64,000 bases of DNA from an uncultured Kiloniellaceae bacterium (GTDB taxonomy: Bacteria; Pseudomonadota; Alphaproteobacteria; Kiloniellales; Kiloniellaceae), in the NCBI GenBank assembly GCA_947500035.1, contig CANMQP010000011.1, positions 124,001-188,000 of the forward strand, in the 5' to 3' direction. A program made the translations under genes and the position numbers. Below are positions 35,391 through 47,287 of this stretch, one piece after another. Every line of letters starts with the position of its first letter. Positions within the stretch are counted from its first letter, which is position 1. Under the pieces are notes generated by a model, which was given only the letters and a program-made list of their open reading frames with translations, searched no databases and was not told the DNA's origin.

Positions 35391-36617
35391 ATGACCGCGG
35401 GCAGGCTTTCGATCTTCCGTCTGATGCTGACAGATTTTCGCAGCTACGAAGCCGTGAGTCTCGAGATCGCACCCCGTCCGGTGATTCTGACCGGGCCCAA
35501 CGGCGCGGGTAAGACCAACCTGCTGGAGGCGGTATCCTTTCTGTCTCCCGGGCGCGGCCTGCGCGGCGCGAAGCTGACCGAGATCGCACGGCGGACGCCG
35601 GGCCAGGGAATATCGGGACACGAAACATCGGGCCAGGCCGAGACAAATGCGACGTTGGATAACCCGGGCCACTCGAATTGGGCGGTCGCGGCCGAGGTCG
35701 AAACGCCGGACGGGCCGCGGATGTTGGGAACCGGCCGGGATGTCGCCGGCGGCAATACTTCGGCCCGCGAGCGCCGCTTGATCAAGATCGACGGAGAGTT
35801 TGTGCGCGGCCAGCAGGCCTTAAGCGAGATTCTGTCGGTTGTCTGGCTGACGCCGCAGATGGATGGACTGTTTCGTGAGTCCGCATCCGGACGGCGGCGG
35901 TTCATGGATCGCCTGACCTACGGTTTTGACCCGGAACACGCCGGGCGAATCTCGGCTTATGAGCATGCCATGCGGGAACGCTCCCGGCTTTTGAAGAGCG
36001 GCCGGAACGATGCCACCTGGATTGCATCGCTGGAAGACACCATGGCGCGCTACGGCGTTGCCATTGCCGCGGCCCGGCGGGCTTTTCTGGAGCGTCTGGC
36101 CTGGTCGGGCGCGGCGGCGGTGAGTGCTTTTCCCCGGGCCCGGCTGGCCCTGGCCGGGGATCTGGAGGCGCAGCTCGACTCCCAGCCGGCGCTGGCGGTG
36201 GAAGATGAACTGCGCGACCGCCTTGCCGCCGGGCGCGGGCGGGATGCCGAAACCGGCGGCGCATCCGTTGGACCGCACCGCAGCGACCTGGTGGTTCATC
36301 ACGTCGCCAAAGACATGCCCGCCGCGCTCTGTTCGACCGGTGAGCAAAAGGCGCTGCTGATCTCCATGGTTTTGGCCCACGCGCGGCTCGTGACACTGGA
36401 CCGCGGCGCTCCGCCGCTTCTGTTGCTCGACGAGGTGGCGGCCCATTTGGATGCATCCCGGCGCGGGGCTCTGTACAATGAAATTTTAGCAATGGGGGCA
36501 CAGGCCTGGCTCACGGGAACCGAGGCGTCGGTTTTCCTCGAGCTGGCGGACAGCGCCCAGTTCTTCAAAGTCCGGGACGGTGGGGTCGCAGCCTGCGATA
36601 CACCCCGGGACGCATAA
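35391..36617 (+). CDS. recF: DNA replication and repair protein RecF
   Basis: An SMC-like ATPase that loads RecA at gaps. From ATG 35391 it begins MTAGRLSIFRLMLTDFRSYE, with Walker A GPNGAGKTNLLEAVS, the family SPGRGLRGAKL, the signature region SVGPHRSDL, STGEQKALLISMVL and Walker B LLLLDEVAAHLD. It has an inserted Gly/Ser/Thr-rich stretch after the Walker A region (GQGISGHETSGQAETNATLD), absent from standard RecF. The frame is open back to 35160 with an APDLA repeat, so an N-terminal extension cannot be excluded. It ends 16 bp before gyrB. Confidence 0.95.
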   Translation: MTAGRLSIFRLMLTDFRSYEAVSLEIAPRPVILTGPNGAGKTNLLEAVSFLSPGRGLRGAKLTEIARRTPGQGISGHETSGQAETNATLDNPGHSNWAVAAEVETPDGPRMLGTGRDVAGGNTSARERRLIKIDGEFVRGQQALSEILSVVWLTPQMDGLFRESASGRRRFMDRLTYGFDPEHAGRISAYEHAMRERSRLLKSGRNDATWIASLEDTMARYGVAIAAARRAFLERLAWSGAAAVSAFPRARLALAGDLEAQLDSQPALAVEDELRDRLAAGRGRDAETGGASVGPHRSDLVVHHVAKDMPAALCSTGEQKALLISMVLAHARLVTLDRGAPPLLLLDEVAAHLDASRRGALYNEILAMGAQAWLTGTEASVFLELADSAQFFKVRDGGVAACDTPRDA

Positions 36618-36621
36618 GTGA

Positions 36622-39090
<2,469 letters not shown>

Positions 39091-39272
39091 CGCACTTTTG
39101 GGTTGATATAGAGCGAAAGAGGTGGTTTCAGCACAACCGAACGGGATTGAATGATCACAAACAGGTTGTTTTTACCATAAGGTTCAACTTATCGTAACTC
39201 AACGAGGCACGCCGCGGCTTTTCGGTGTTGCCAAAACTGAAAATACGAAAGCAAAGGGAACGGCGAAAAACG

Positions 39273-39644
39273 ATGGCAAGTGAAAAGGATGCACATATCG
39301 GCAGACGACTCTTGCAGGCCCGTGTTTCGAAAGGCTTGAGTCAGGATGACCTCGGTTCCATGGTTGGGGTGAGCTTTCAACAAATTCAGAAGTATGAAAA
39401 GGGTTTGAACCGGATAGGTAGCGGTCGGCTCTGGGATCTCAGCGTCGCGCTGGGCGTTCCCATCGCGTACTTTTTCGAGGGATTGGCGGATCGGGGCAAG
39501 ACAGCGACCTCGGCTTCCGAATTGGCAGATACCAGGGTAACGCACAGCATGGTCGAGGTGGCCCGTGCGTTCGGCGCAATTGAGGACACCAATGTTAAGT
39601 CTTCATTCCTGCGGCTGCTGAAGGCAACCAGCGGAAAAGTGTGA
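39273..39644 (+). CDS. XRE-family (Cro/C1-type) DNA-binding protein
   Basis: A 123-residue regulator with a Cro/C1 helix-turn-helix in residues 8-65: IGRRLLQARVSKGLSQDDLG, VSFQQIQKYEKGLNRIGSGR and LWDLSVALGVPIAYFFEGLA. This class is widespread in alphaproteobacteria, often in several copies. The C-terminal helices may dimerise. AAAGGGAAC precedes the ATG at 39273. It is followed 65 bp later by an unassigned gene on the same strand, which it may regulate or pair with. Confidence 0.9.
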   Translation: MASEKDAHIGRRLLQARVSKGLSQDDLGSMVGVSFQQIQKYEKGLNRIGSGRLWDLSVALGVPIAYFFEGLADRGKTATSASELADTRVTHSMVEVARAFGAIEDTNVKSSFLRLLKATSGKV

Positions 39645-39709
39645 CGCGGTTCATCGCTCGTATTTGTTTCGCCATAAGAACCCATGGCGAGTGAGCCTGG
39701 GATAGCGTT

Positions 39710-40606
39710 ATGTACGGAGACTGGTGGATAGATGATATGGGGAAGTGGCGGGCGGCCGAGTTGCCCGGCGCCGGGACAGAGTCTGCCATCCCCATTGGGT
39801 CCGACGTACGCGAACAGCAAACCGCATATCGTCAACTCGGGCTGGTCAAGGCCCTTCTGACACCGACAACGGTCACCTTCCGCTGGGACATCTGGTACGC
39901 GTCGCCGGAAGCGATCGAATCCATGATCGACTTCCTGGAAATCGACAAGCAGCCCCGGCGGATCGTGCTCGATTTCTTCTATGGCGGTTGGATTACGGAG
40001 ACCCTGTACACGCCTGCGCGTGCCGTTGCACGCATTCGCCAGACTATGTCTTTCCGGGCTGTTGAACTGATTGACACCATCTTCGTCCAGGAGCAGGAAT
40101 TCGGTTCCATTGATAACAGCAGCGACGTCATCCGGGGTGGCTACGAGTACTTCAAGAGAACGGAACATCTCTTCGATATCAGTGACGAACAGGCATTCAA
40201 GTCTTTGTATTCAAAGGCGCTGGTCTATGCGGAGGGTGAGAGTGAAGAGTTCTTCTTCCGTCTTCACGTTGGCCAGAATGCAGCAATATCCCGGGTGACG
40301 CAGTCCAGCCTGCCATATTCATCTGTCGTCTCGTCCGGCGTGGTTTCGCGACCGAGCGGGCGATACGGTAAAATGGTCTCTGCTGCGTATAACGGGGTTC
40401 TGAGGACCCGGGAGCCGCGGTTGCATCATGTCCGCGCTCTGTTCCGGCGGGAAAACAGCGAACCTTTCTGGGTGCCGTATCAGAGGCTGCTTTATCCAAG
40501 CGAACTCTCTGACGGCACCCCGGTTTTCATTTGCTTATCCGATATTACCGAGAACGTTAATATCCCATTCCTACAGCCAAATCGGCCTGTTCCGACTCAT
40601 GTGTAA
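39710..40606 (+). CDS. Protein of unknown function with possible C-terminal PAS-like domain
   Basis: A 298-residue soluble protein I do not recognise as a whole. The C-terminal 90 residues (SGRYGKMVSAAYNGVLRTRE, PRLHHVRALF, PYQRLLYPSELSDGTPVFIC) follow the layout of alphaproteobacterial PAS_5-type sensory domains, where YxRLxLPLxxDG is typical. The N-terminal half (WDIWYASPEAIESMIDFLEI) has no motif I can name. No membrane segment or signal peptide. Its 3' end overlaps the convergent GNAT-like gene by 50 bp. It may be a small sensory partner of the XRE regulator; this is inference. Confidence 0.65.
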   Translation: MYGDWWIDDMGKWRAAELPGAGTESAIPIGSDVREQQTAYRQLGLVKALLTPTTVTFRWDIWYASPEAIESMIDFLEIDKQPRRIVLDFFYGGWITETLYTPARAVARIRQTMSFRAVELIDTIFVQEQEFGSIDNSSDVIRGGYEYFKRTEHLFDISDEQAFKSLYSKALVYAEGESEEFFFRLHVGQNAAISRVTQSSLPYSSVVSSGVVSRPSGRYGKMVSAAYNGVLRTREPRLHHVRALFRRENSEPFWVPYQRLLYPSELSDGTPVFICLSDITENVNIPFLQPNRPVPTHV

Positions 40607-41285
40607 GGTCAATCAGATCTGCCTGTGAGAGCCACATGATCCAGGAGTTGATCGGCCGGCTCAGTTTACTGTTTTCCATGTAGGCGCCCCGCGGCTCTAA
40701 ATTATGATATCCGTACTTCTGAGGAATACCGCGCTCTACAAGCCAATCATGACCGAAACCCCAAATAAAGTCCGGCGTCCATCGCGCCAAGGCCAACCCC
40801 AAGATGAGGCGCGGCAGCATGCTTGAGAGACCTTTGCCTCGATAGCCGTTGCTCCCGCCGCGCAGCCAGATTTCGCCGTGATAGCAGACCTTGCCGGTGA
40901 TTTTCCGTGCCGTGGGAGCCTGGCAAAAATCGAGATCCTTTGCGGAATCCAATATTTCATCCGTTGCATAGGACTCGAGCAAACCATGAATCTGGCGCGC
41001 GAGGGTCGTGTCAGAGAGGTCGTCGCACCGAACCGCCTGAACGTGAACGACATCGCCTCTGCCGTTTCTGCCCTCAACCCAAAGCGCGTTGTGGGGACCG
41101 ACGTCGGTGTAGTCCGGATGAAAGGGTGCGAAGGGCACGGGCTTGCCCGCGAGGCTTTTGCAAAGGTCGCGAAGCTGGTCAAAGTCGTTTCTGATGCTCA
41201 GTTTTATTCCCTGAGATTTGGCAAAACTGTCTATTCCTGCGATGTAGCGGGAAACTTGAAGGTAATCGACGACAGCGTTGGTCAT
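40557..41285 (-). CDS. Protein of unknown function, GNAT-like
   Basis: A 242-residue soluble protein with a strong ribosome site (AGGAGAAC) before the ATG. The stretch GGSNGYRGKGLSSMLPRLIL looks like the acyl-CoA-binding RGxGL/A loop of GNAT acetyltransferases, and the following GLALARWTPDFIWGFGHDWL fits the later strands, but overall similarity is too weak to assign a substrate. Its C-terminus overlaps the preceding gene tail to tail by 50 bp (40557-40606). It could modify a small molecule sensed by the neighbouring regulator; unproven. Confidence 0.65.
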   Translation of the reverse strand: MTNAVVDYLQVSRYIAGIDSFAKSQGIKLSIRNDFDQLRDLCKSLAGKPVPFAPFHPDYTDVGPHNALWVEGRNGRGDVVHVQAVRCDDLSDTTLARQIHGLLESYATDEILDSAKDLDFCQAPTARKITGKVCYHGEIWLRGGSNGYRGKGLSSMLPRLILGLALARWTPDFIWGFGHDWLVERGIPQKYGYHNLEPRGAYMENSKLSRPINSWIMWLSQADLIDLTHESEQADLAVGMGY

Positions 41286-41851
41286 AGTGTTCTCCTATTC
41301 TACTTTTGTTTTGCTTGCCCTGTTGGTTCACTTGCCGATTGAACGGTCTCGTTGGTCTCAGATAGATAGCGTGCATCTACGTCGTGCGTATGTGTTCGAT
41401 GGTTGTGTATTAATTGGCGACCCGTACGATCGTCCTGTTGGGTGCATGCAAATGTTCTGAACGGGTCATGGCCATAAAAGGGCCATAGTTTCCGGCTTCA
41501 AAGGGGGCCGGTAGAACCCTGGTGCGGGGTTTTGAAGACCTCGGCGCGCGATGGTTCTTGATTGAATCAATCAAGGATGTGGATCATCCGCTTAACAATT
41601 GGTTAAGACTTTGACGGGTTCATTTGTCTCAAATTGAAGCGACTAAACCCTTGAGCGAGCACGATTTTATCGAGCAGCGCTATGAGTGTGAGCCGTCTTC
41701 CGGACTGCGGATGGAGCACGATCCTTCTTGACGCCACTGATCAGGAATGTGGGTTGTCCTCCAGCTATTTGTAACGAGGCTGATCAGACTCTAGTGACAT
41801 CGGCCGCAATGCTGTAAAACCGGCGGCATTGTGTGAGGTAGCGGAAAAACT
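41286..41851. promoter_or_regulatory. 566-bp intergenic control region with a CtrA-type box
   Basis: No gene is seen here. TTAACAATTGGTTAA at 41592-41606 matches TTAA-N7-TTAA, the CtrA consensus, about 245 bp before the PBP gene. Just upstream, CTTGATTGAATCAATCAAG (41557-41575) is a near-perfect 19-bp palindrome typical of a dimeric regulator site. The ends of the gap carry the start regions of the divergent GNAT-like and PBP genes. Confidence 0.55.
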
Positions 41852-43945
41852 GTGACAAAACCCAAGACCAATAGCAAATCCCAGCGGTCCAAATCTTCCG
41901 GCAAGAAAGCCGCGGCAGGTGGAAAGAAGCCTTCTCGCGGACGCAGCCGTGCAACTGCACGCCGTAAAACGGCACGGCACTGGGGCTTGCGTTTGGCGTC
42001 CTGGAGCCTGGTGCTGACGATCTGGGCCGGTGTGGTCCTCGCAGGTGTCGTCGGCTGGTACGCCTATGACCTGCCCGATGTCGACTCTATCGAGGAAATG
42101 ACCCGGCGCCCCTCGATCCGGCTGGTTTCGGCCGACGGTGTCCAGTTGGCGTCCTACGGCGATTTTTACGGCGAACCGATTACCGTCGATCAATTGCCGC
42201 CGCATTTGCCGCAAGCCATCCTCGCAATCGAAGACCGCCGCTTTTACAGTCATTTCGGGATCGATCTGCTCGGAATCACACGGGCCATGGTCAGGAACGT
42301 CAGCGCAGGCCGGTTCGTCCAGGGCGGATCCACCATCACCCAACAGCTGGCGAAGAACCTCTTTCTCTCTCCCGACCGGACTCTGAAGCGTAAGATCCAG
42401 GAGGCCCTGCTGGCGATTCGTCTGGAACAGCGTTTCACCAAAGACCAGATCCTGTCACTTTACATGAACCGGGTCTTCCTCGGCACGGGCAGTTTCGGAT
42501 TCGATGCGGCGGCGCGGCAATACTTCGGCAAGCCTGCTCGGGATGTGACGCTTTACGAGGCCGCCCTGCTCGCCGGTCTTCTCAAGGCGCCCTCGCGCTA
42601 TAATCCCGCGCGGGATCAGGCGCGTGCCGACAGCCGCACGGCGCTGGTGATCGGTGCCATGGTCGATGCCGGCTATATCTCCGAAGCTCAAGCCAAGCAG
42701 TCTTTGCAGACCAAAGCCCGCGGAAGGCCGCGGGCCGGGCGACAGGCGCGCTACTTTGCCGACTGGATCATGCGCCAGATCGAGGGTTATGTCGGTGCGG
42801 TGGATGATGATCTGACCATCATCACGACGCTGAACGCCCATACCCAAAAGGTTGCCGAGCAGGAGCTGACGGCATTGCTGGAGAAGCAGGGTGCGGCCAG
42901 CTCGGTCGAACAGGGCGCGGTCATCGTGTTGTCGCCGAACGGCGCTATACGCGCCATGGTCGGTGGTCGGGATTACCGGTCGAGCCAGTTTAACCGCGCG
43001 ACCCAGGCGCTGCGGCAGCCGGGATCGGCTTTCAAGCCCTTCGTCTTTCTGGCCGGTTTGGAACAGGGGATGACGCCCGACACCCGCATGACGGATGCGC
43101 CTCTGCGCATTAAGGGCTGGGCGCCGCGAAACTATGGCGGCCGCTACTATGGCGACGTGACCCTGCGCGAGGCCATGGCCCGTTCCATGAATTCGGTCGC
43201 GGTCCAGGTCTCGGAGCGCAGTGGGCGTGAGAACGTCGCCGAAATCGCCCGGCGCTTGGGAATCTCCTCAAAGCTCGATACCTCGGCCAGCATCGCGCTG
43301 GGGACCTCCGAAGTGACCCTGCTGGATTTGACCGGTGCTTATGCCGCCTTCGCCAACGGCGGCCGCGGTGTCTGGCCTTACGGAATCGAGGAAGTGCGCG
43401 GGCGGGGCGGCAAGCTTCTATTCCGCCGGGACGGCACCGGCACGGGCCGTGTGGTTGCCAGGGAACGCCTGCTGATGATGAACGACATGCTGTCTTCGGT
43501 GGTGTCCTGGGGCACGGGCAAAGCGGCGCAGCTGGACCGTCGCGCGGCGGGTAAGACCGGGACCAGCCAGGATTTCCGGGACGCCTGGTTCGTTGGCTAC
43601 ACCGGCGAACTGGTTGCCGGGGTCTGGTTCGGCAACGACAGCGGTGCGCCTATGAAAAAGGTGACCGGCAGCAGTTTACCCGCCCAGCTCTGGCAACGGG
43701 TGATGACGAGTGCGCTTGAGGGCGTGACACCCCAGGGTGTTCCCGGGGTTGGTCCGGCCACCGCGCCCGGTGACGCGATTGCGGCCGTGGAAAGGCCTGA
43801 AGCTCCGGAGGCCGATACGGCCGACAGTGAAGAAAGCGGCGGGTTCATTGGCCGGATTTTGAAGAACCTGGGGGTTTCGGGATCAAACGAATCCCCGGAG
43901 CCGCGGCGCAATTGGGATCCCTTCAAGAACGACCAGGACCGCTAA
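41852..43945 (+). CDS. Bifunctional penicillin-binding protein 1A-family (glycosyltransferase/transpeptidase)
   Basis: A 697-residue peptidoglycan synthase. It has a basic cytosolic tail (RGRSRATARRKTARHW), one membrane anchor (SLVLTIWAGVVLAGVVGWYA), a GT51 glycosyltransferase domain with the catalytic Glu in AILAIEDRRFYSHFGID and QGGSTITQQLAKNLFL, then a transpeptidase domain. The latter has the active-site Ser in GSAFKPF (SxxK), SMNS (SxN) and KTGTS. A Pro/Glu-rich C-terminal tail follows. The GTG start follows GAGGTAGCGG. It is shorter than E. coli PBP1A and lacks its OB insertion, which is usual in this clade. A CtrA box lies upstream, suggesting cell-cycle timing. Confidence 0.93.
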   Translation: MTKPKTNSKSQRSKSSGKKAAAGGKKPSRGRSRATARRKTARHWGLRLASWSLVLTIWAGVVLAGVVGWYAYDLPDVDSIEEMTRRPSIRLVSADGVQLASYGDFYGEPITVDQLPPHLPQAILAIEDRRFYSHFGIDLLGITRAMVRNVSAGRFVQGGSTITQQLAKNLFLSPDRTLKRKIQEALLAIRLEQRFTKDQILSLYMNRVFLGTGSFGFDAAARQYFGKPARDVTLYEAALLAGLLKAPSRYNPARDQARADSRTALVIGAMVDAGYISEAQAKQSLQTKARGRPRAGRQARYFADWIMRQIEGYVGAVDDDLTIITTLNAHTQKVAEQELTALLEKQGAASSVEQGAVIVLSPNGAIRAMVGGRDYRSSQFNRATQALRQPGSAFKPFVFLAGLEQGMTPDTRMTDAPLRIKGWAPRNYGGRYYGDVTLREAMARSMNSVAVQVSERSGRENVAEIARRLGISSKLDTSASIALGTSEVTLLDLTGAYAAFANGGRGVWPYGIEEVRGRGGKLLFRRDGTGTGRVVARERLLMMNDMLSSVVSWGTGKAAQLDRRAAGKTGTSQDFRDAWFVGYTGELVAGVWFGNDSGAPMKKVTGSSLPAQLWQRVMTSALEGVTPQGVPGVGPATAPGDAIAAVERPEAPEADTADSEESGGFIGRILKNLGVSGSNESPEPRRNWDPFKNDQDR

Positions 43946-44007
43946 ATCAGATTCACAAGGTCGATAGATCGCCTTCGGCAATGCCATCTAAACTTGATCT
44001 GATCTAG
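43942..44007. repeat. Imperfect palindromic element, copy C, joining two stop codons
   Basis: Begins CTAAATCAGATTCAC and ends CTTGATCTGATCTAG with a central GCCTTCGGC; the halves pair imperfectly. It contains the stop codon of the PBP gene (43943-43945) and that of the convergent MFS gene (44004-44006), so it occupies the whole gap and probably terminates both transcripts. Confidence 0.75.
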
Positions 44008-45245
44008 GACTCGCTCAGCGCTGCTTGCCGCGCTTCGGCCTTTTTTGTTCTGGGGTGCACCATAAGAGTGAAGCTCAGAAAGGCGGCAACCGAGACCAGC
44101 GCGAGCGCCGCCATCATGCCCAGACTGCCATCGCTGCTGTTATGGCCCACGGCAATGCCGACGGCTGCGGCGACCGTCATCTGGGTAAAGCCCATGAAGG
44201 CCGACGCAGTCCCTGCCATTTGCGGAAAGGGCCCGATCGCGCCAGCCATCGCGTTCGGCATGGTCAAGCCGGTGCCGATCAGGAAAAGGACGGTGGGAAG
44301 CAGGATTGCCGTGACGGAGAGTTCTCCGAAAATGGCGAGCGTCAGGCCGGAAAATCCACCGGCGCACTTGAAGAGCGTGCCGATAAAGATCATGCGGTTG
44401 ATGCCAAGATAACGCGTGAAGCGTCCCGAGGCGAAGGTTCCGATCATATAGCCGACCACCACGGCGGCGAAACAGAGGCCGTAGTCACTTGGCGAGAGTC
44501 CTATGATGTTGATCAGGACGAACGCCGATCCTGAGATGAAGGAGAAGATCCCCGCATAAGAGAAAGTGCTCAGGAGCACGTAGCCCATGTAGAGAGGATT
44601 GCGCGCCAACAGCAGGTAGTTGGAAAGCAGCTTGCCCGGTTGGGCCGCGCTCATATTCGGAGTACTGTTGGTCTCCGGCAGTAAGGCCCATATGCCGACG
44701 AGGGAAATGATCCCAAAAACACCCAGGGCCACGAAGTTCATCCGCCAGCCGAAGCCGGTTTCCAGGTAGCCCCCGATGATCGGTCCGATCGCCGGTGCCA
44801 GAGCCATGGCCAGAGCCATGTAGGAGAGCACCCGTGCCGAGCGGTCCCGCCCGAAGACATCGCGGACCACCGCGCGGCCGACCACGGGTCCGGCGCAGGC
44901 CCCAAGTGCCTGAACGAAGCGCGCGCCGACCAGCCATTCGATCGAAGTCGCCAATCCGCAGGCCACGGTGGCGGCAAGATAGATCGTCAGGGCGGCCAGC
45001 AGCACCGGCCGCCGGCCGTAGCGGTCCGAGAGCGGGCCATAGATGAGCTGACTGACGGCGAAGCCGATCAGGAACACCGAGAGCGTCAGCTGAACGCCAG
45101 CAGTATCCGTGCCGAGGTCGAGTCCGATCGAGGGAAGAGACGGAAGATAAAGATCTGTCGAGATCGGCCCCAGGGCCACGACCATCGTGAGAAAAGCAAT
45201 AACAGAAAGCTGTTCCGCACGTTGGTGCTGCGAAGCGCTAGACAT
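44004..45245 (-). CDS. Bcr/CflA-family multidrug efflux MFS transporter
   Basis: A 413-residue 12-TM exporter of the Bcr/CflA type. Signatures are GPISTDLYLPSLPSIGLDLG in TM1, LIYGPLSDRYGRRPVLLAAL (the MFS loop 2-3 motif), FVQALGACAGPVVGRAVVRD and LAPAIGPIIGGYL (motif C, antiporter). Bcr relatives confer resistance to bicyclomycin, sulfonamides or export peptides and cysteine. The ATG at 45245 gives a normal length; the upstream frame adds unlikely residues. A LacI-type operator lies about 280 bp upstream, with no gene in between. Confidence 0.9.
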   Translation of the reverse strand: MSSASQHQRAEQLSVIAFLTMVVALGPISTDLYLPSLPSIGLDLGTDTAGVQLTLSVFLIGFAVSQLIYGPLSDRYGRRPVLLAALTIYLAATVACGLATSIEWLVGARFVQALGACAGPVVGRAVVRDVFGRDRSARVLSYMALAMALAPAIGPIIGGYLETGFGWRMNFVALGVFGIISLVGIWALLPETNSTPNMSAAQPGKLLSNYLLLARNPLYMGYVLLSTFSYAGIFSFISGSAFVLINIIGLSPSDYGLCFAAVVVGYMIGTFASGRFTRYLGINRMIFIGTLFKCAGGFSGLTLAIFGELSVTAILLPTVLFLIGTGLTMPNAMAGAIGPFPQMAGTASAFMGFTQMTVAAAVGIAVGHNSSDGSLGMMAALALVSVAAFLSFTLMVHPRTKKAEARQAALSES

Positions 45246-45526
45246 AAACCTCGAATCTCGGAAAGAGTGGTTCTTTACGACGTATTTGTACCAGCGGTTA
45301 TAGTCGTTCATAGGCGCAAGCGAAAGCTTTGCGAGAAAGAAAGTTCTGATTGCAACGCCTGCGGGCGGCAAAAAGGGCTGGTTTCGGAGCCGGCCCGGGC
45401 GGCGGCGTCAAAGCTCCACTGGTTTCAGCGCGCCTCCGGTCTCGGCATGATGATCTTCGGTGGACTGCTCCTGCTTACGCGGCGCCCGGCTTAGGGGCCG
45501 GTTTCTTTGCGCTTAACGGAAGATTG

Positions 45527-45540
45527 TGAAAACGTTTTCA
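45527..45540. promoter_or_regulatory. LacI-type operator, perfect palindrome
   Basis: TGAAAACGTTTTCA is a perfect 14-bp palindrome with the central CG typical of LacI/GalR-family sites. A closely related site (TGAAAACGTTAACA, 47559-47572) lies upstream of ugpB, and both are followed within 10 bp by TTGTAACA. The 334-bp gap 45246-45579 holds no other feature. Confidence 0.5.
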
Positions 45541-45579
45541 TTGGCTTTGTAACAATCATGCAAAGCACTCCGAGCTGAC

Positions 45580-46287
45580 TCAGCCGTAGCGAAGCAGGGA
45601 ATTCCCGTTGTTGCTGAGCCAGGTCTTCGCCTGACCGACGTTTTCCGTCATCTGCCGGGTCAGATGCCAGAAGGCCGGGCCGTGGTTCATCTCGCGCAGG
45701 TGCGCGACTTCATGGGCGACGACGTAATCCAGCACCAGTTCCGGAGCGAAAATCAGGCGCCAGGAAAAGTTCAGATTGCCGCTGGAACTGCAGCTGCCCC
45801 AGCGGCTTGTGGTATCGCGGATCGAGATGCGGGCGATGCGCAGATCCTGGCTCTTGGCCTTGGCGCGGGCCCGGGTGGTGATCTCCCGGCGGGCCTCGCT
45901 CTTGAGGTGGTCGGTCACGCGCCGCGAGAGATGCTCGGCAAAACCCGAAACCCAGATCACGTCATCGTCCCGCCACACGCCACGGCGGGCCTCGGGCGCG
46001 TGACGAATGGTCCGGCTTTGCCCCAGGATCGGAACGACCGCGCCATCGCAAAAAATGACCCGGCCCGGCTGATCGGAAAGGCGTTTGAGGATCCAGCCCC
46101 GATTGCGCTCCGCAAAGGCGAGGCCTTCCTCGAGGGGCACCCGTTCCGGCAGGACCAGCCGGACTCCCAGACCATCCGGGGTCAGGCGCAGGGTGATACG
46201 GCGTGCACGGGCATGGCGGCGGATCTCAAGCGGGATCTGCTGCTCGTCAAACCGCAACATCTGGGGGTCGATGACCTTCTGCATCAC
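45580..46287 (-). CDS. YgjP/SprT-type zinc metalloprotease
   Basis: A 235-residue protein of the YgjP-like (DUF45) metallopeptidase family. The HExxH zinc motif is in VVAHEVAHLREMNHGPAFW, and SIRDTTSRWGSCSSSGNLNF precedes it as in the family. These cytosolic enzymes are also described as WLM/SprT-like and their substrates are uncertain. It lies beside the Ada-like gene on the same strand, 91 bp away. The start could equally be the second Met at 46284. Confidence 0.9.
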   Translation of the reverse strand: MMQKVIDPQMLRFDEQQIPLEIRRHARARRITLRLTPDGLGVRLVLPERVPLEEGLAFAERNRGWILKRLSDQPGRVIFCDGAVVPILGQSRTIRHAPEARRGVWRDDDVIWVSGFAEHLSRRVTDHLKSEARREITTRARAKAKSQDLRIARISIRDTTSRWGSCSSSGNLNFSWRLIFAPELVLDYVVAHEVAHLREMNHGPAFWHLTRQMTENVGQAKTWLSNNGNSLLRYG

Positions 46288-46378
46288 CTATTTGGTATAT
46301 CGTTTGGCCGTGCGCAGGGCAAGAGCCAGACTCTCTTTACGGCGTGCAGTTACACCGCGCAGTTAAACCGTGGGGGCC

Positions 46379-47287
46379 TCACGTGCGGGCGGGCAGGAGT
46401 TCCGTCATGGCCGCTTCCTGCGCCAGAAGGGCGGTCTTGCGGTCCGTTCCCCAACGGTATCCGCCCAGTGTACCGTCCTCTCGGATCACCCGGTGACAGG
46501 GCACCAGCAGGGCGACCGGGTTCCGGGCGCAGGCATTGGCGACGGCGCGTTGGCTTTTGCTCAGGCCCATGGCCTCGGCGACTTCCGAATAGCTGCGGGT
46601 TTCACCCAGCGGGATCGCCAGGAGTTCCTGCCAGACCCGTCGCTGGAAAGCGGTTGCCTGCACGTCGAGCGGCAGGTCGAGCGGCTGGTCGGTCCGGGGA
46701 CGTTCGCCGGCGAGATAACTGGCGACGCTCTCAACCGCCGGGCCGATCCTGGCATCGTCCCGGAAGATTTCGTCGGCCCTGGGGAACTCCTGTCGCAGCT
46801 GTTCCTCCAGCGCGTCGTCACTCTCACCGGACCCCTCGTCAAACTGTCCGGCTTCGCCCAGGCATACGAAGCAGACCCCTTTTTCCGTCGCCGCGACCAG
46901 GAGCTTCCCGTGGATGGAGGTGATGATGCTGTAGGCGATCCGCGCCCCGGCGCCTCCTTTGGCATAGGAGGCCGGGGTCATGCCGAGCTGACGCTGGGCG
47001 GATTCATAAACGCGGCTGGAGGACCCGTAGCCCGCGCCGTAGGTTGCGCCGGCGACGGTCTCGCCGTTCTTCAGCTCTTCCCGGAACCGCTTGCTGCGGT
47101 GGGCCGCCGCGTACTCGCGCGGGCTGAGGCCCATGATTTTCTTAAAGAGGCGCTGGAAATGCCAGGGGCTCAAACGGACCTCGCGCGCCAGATCGTCCAG
47201 CGTGATCCGTTCGTCCACACGGGCTTCTATGTAGGCGCAGGCGTCGCGGACCAGCGCGACCTGGGCATTGCTGGGGGGTGTCGCCAT
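46379..47287 (-). CDS. Ada-like AraC regulator/O6-methylguanine-DNA methyltransferase, lacking the N-terminal zinc domain
   Basis: A 302-residue fusion of an AraC helix-turn-helix (residues 25-110: LDDLAREVRLSPWHFQRLFK, SPREYAAAHRSKRFREEL) and an O6-alkylguanine-DNA alkyltransferase domain with the active Cys in LLVPCHRVIREDGTLGGYRW. The methylphosphotriester-accepting Cys4 domain found at the start of E. coli Ada is missing, so it cannot be switched on in the classic way. It repairs O6-methylguanine and may regulate by another route. Such shortened forms are common in alphaproteobacteria. Confidence 0.9.
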   Translation of the reverse strand: MATPPSNAQVALVRDACAYIEARVDERITLDDLAREVRLSPWHFQRLFKKIMGLSPREYAAAHRSKRFREELKNGETVAGATYGAGYGSSSRVYESAQRQLGMTPASYAKGGAGARIAYSIITSIHGKLLVAATEKGVCFVCLGEAGQFDEGSGESDDALEEQLRQEFPRADEIFRDDARIGPAVESVASYLAGERPRTDQPLDLPLDVQATAFQRRVWQELLAIPLGETRSYSEVAEAMGLSKSQRAVANACARNPVALLVPCHRVIREDGTLGGYRWGTDRKTALLAQEAAMTELLPART

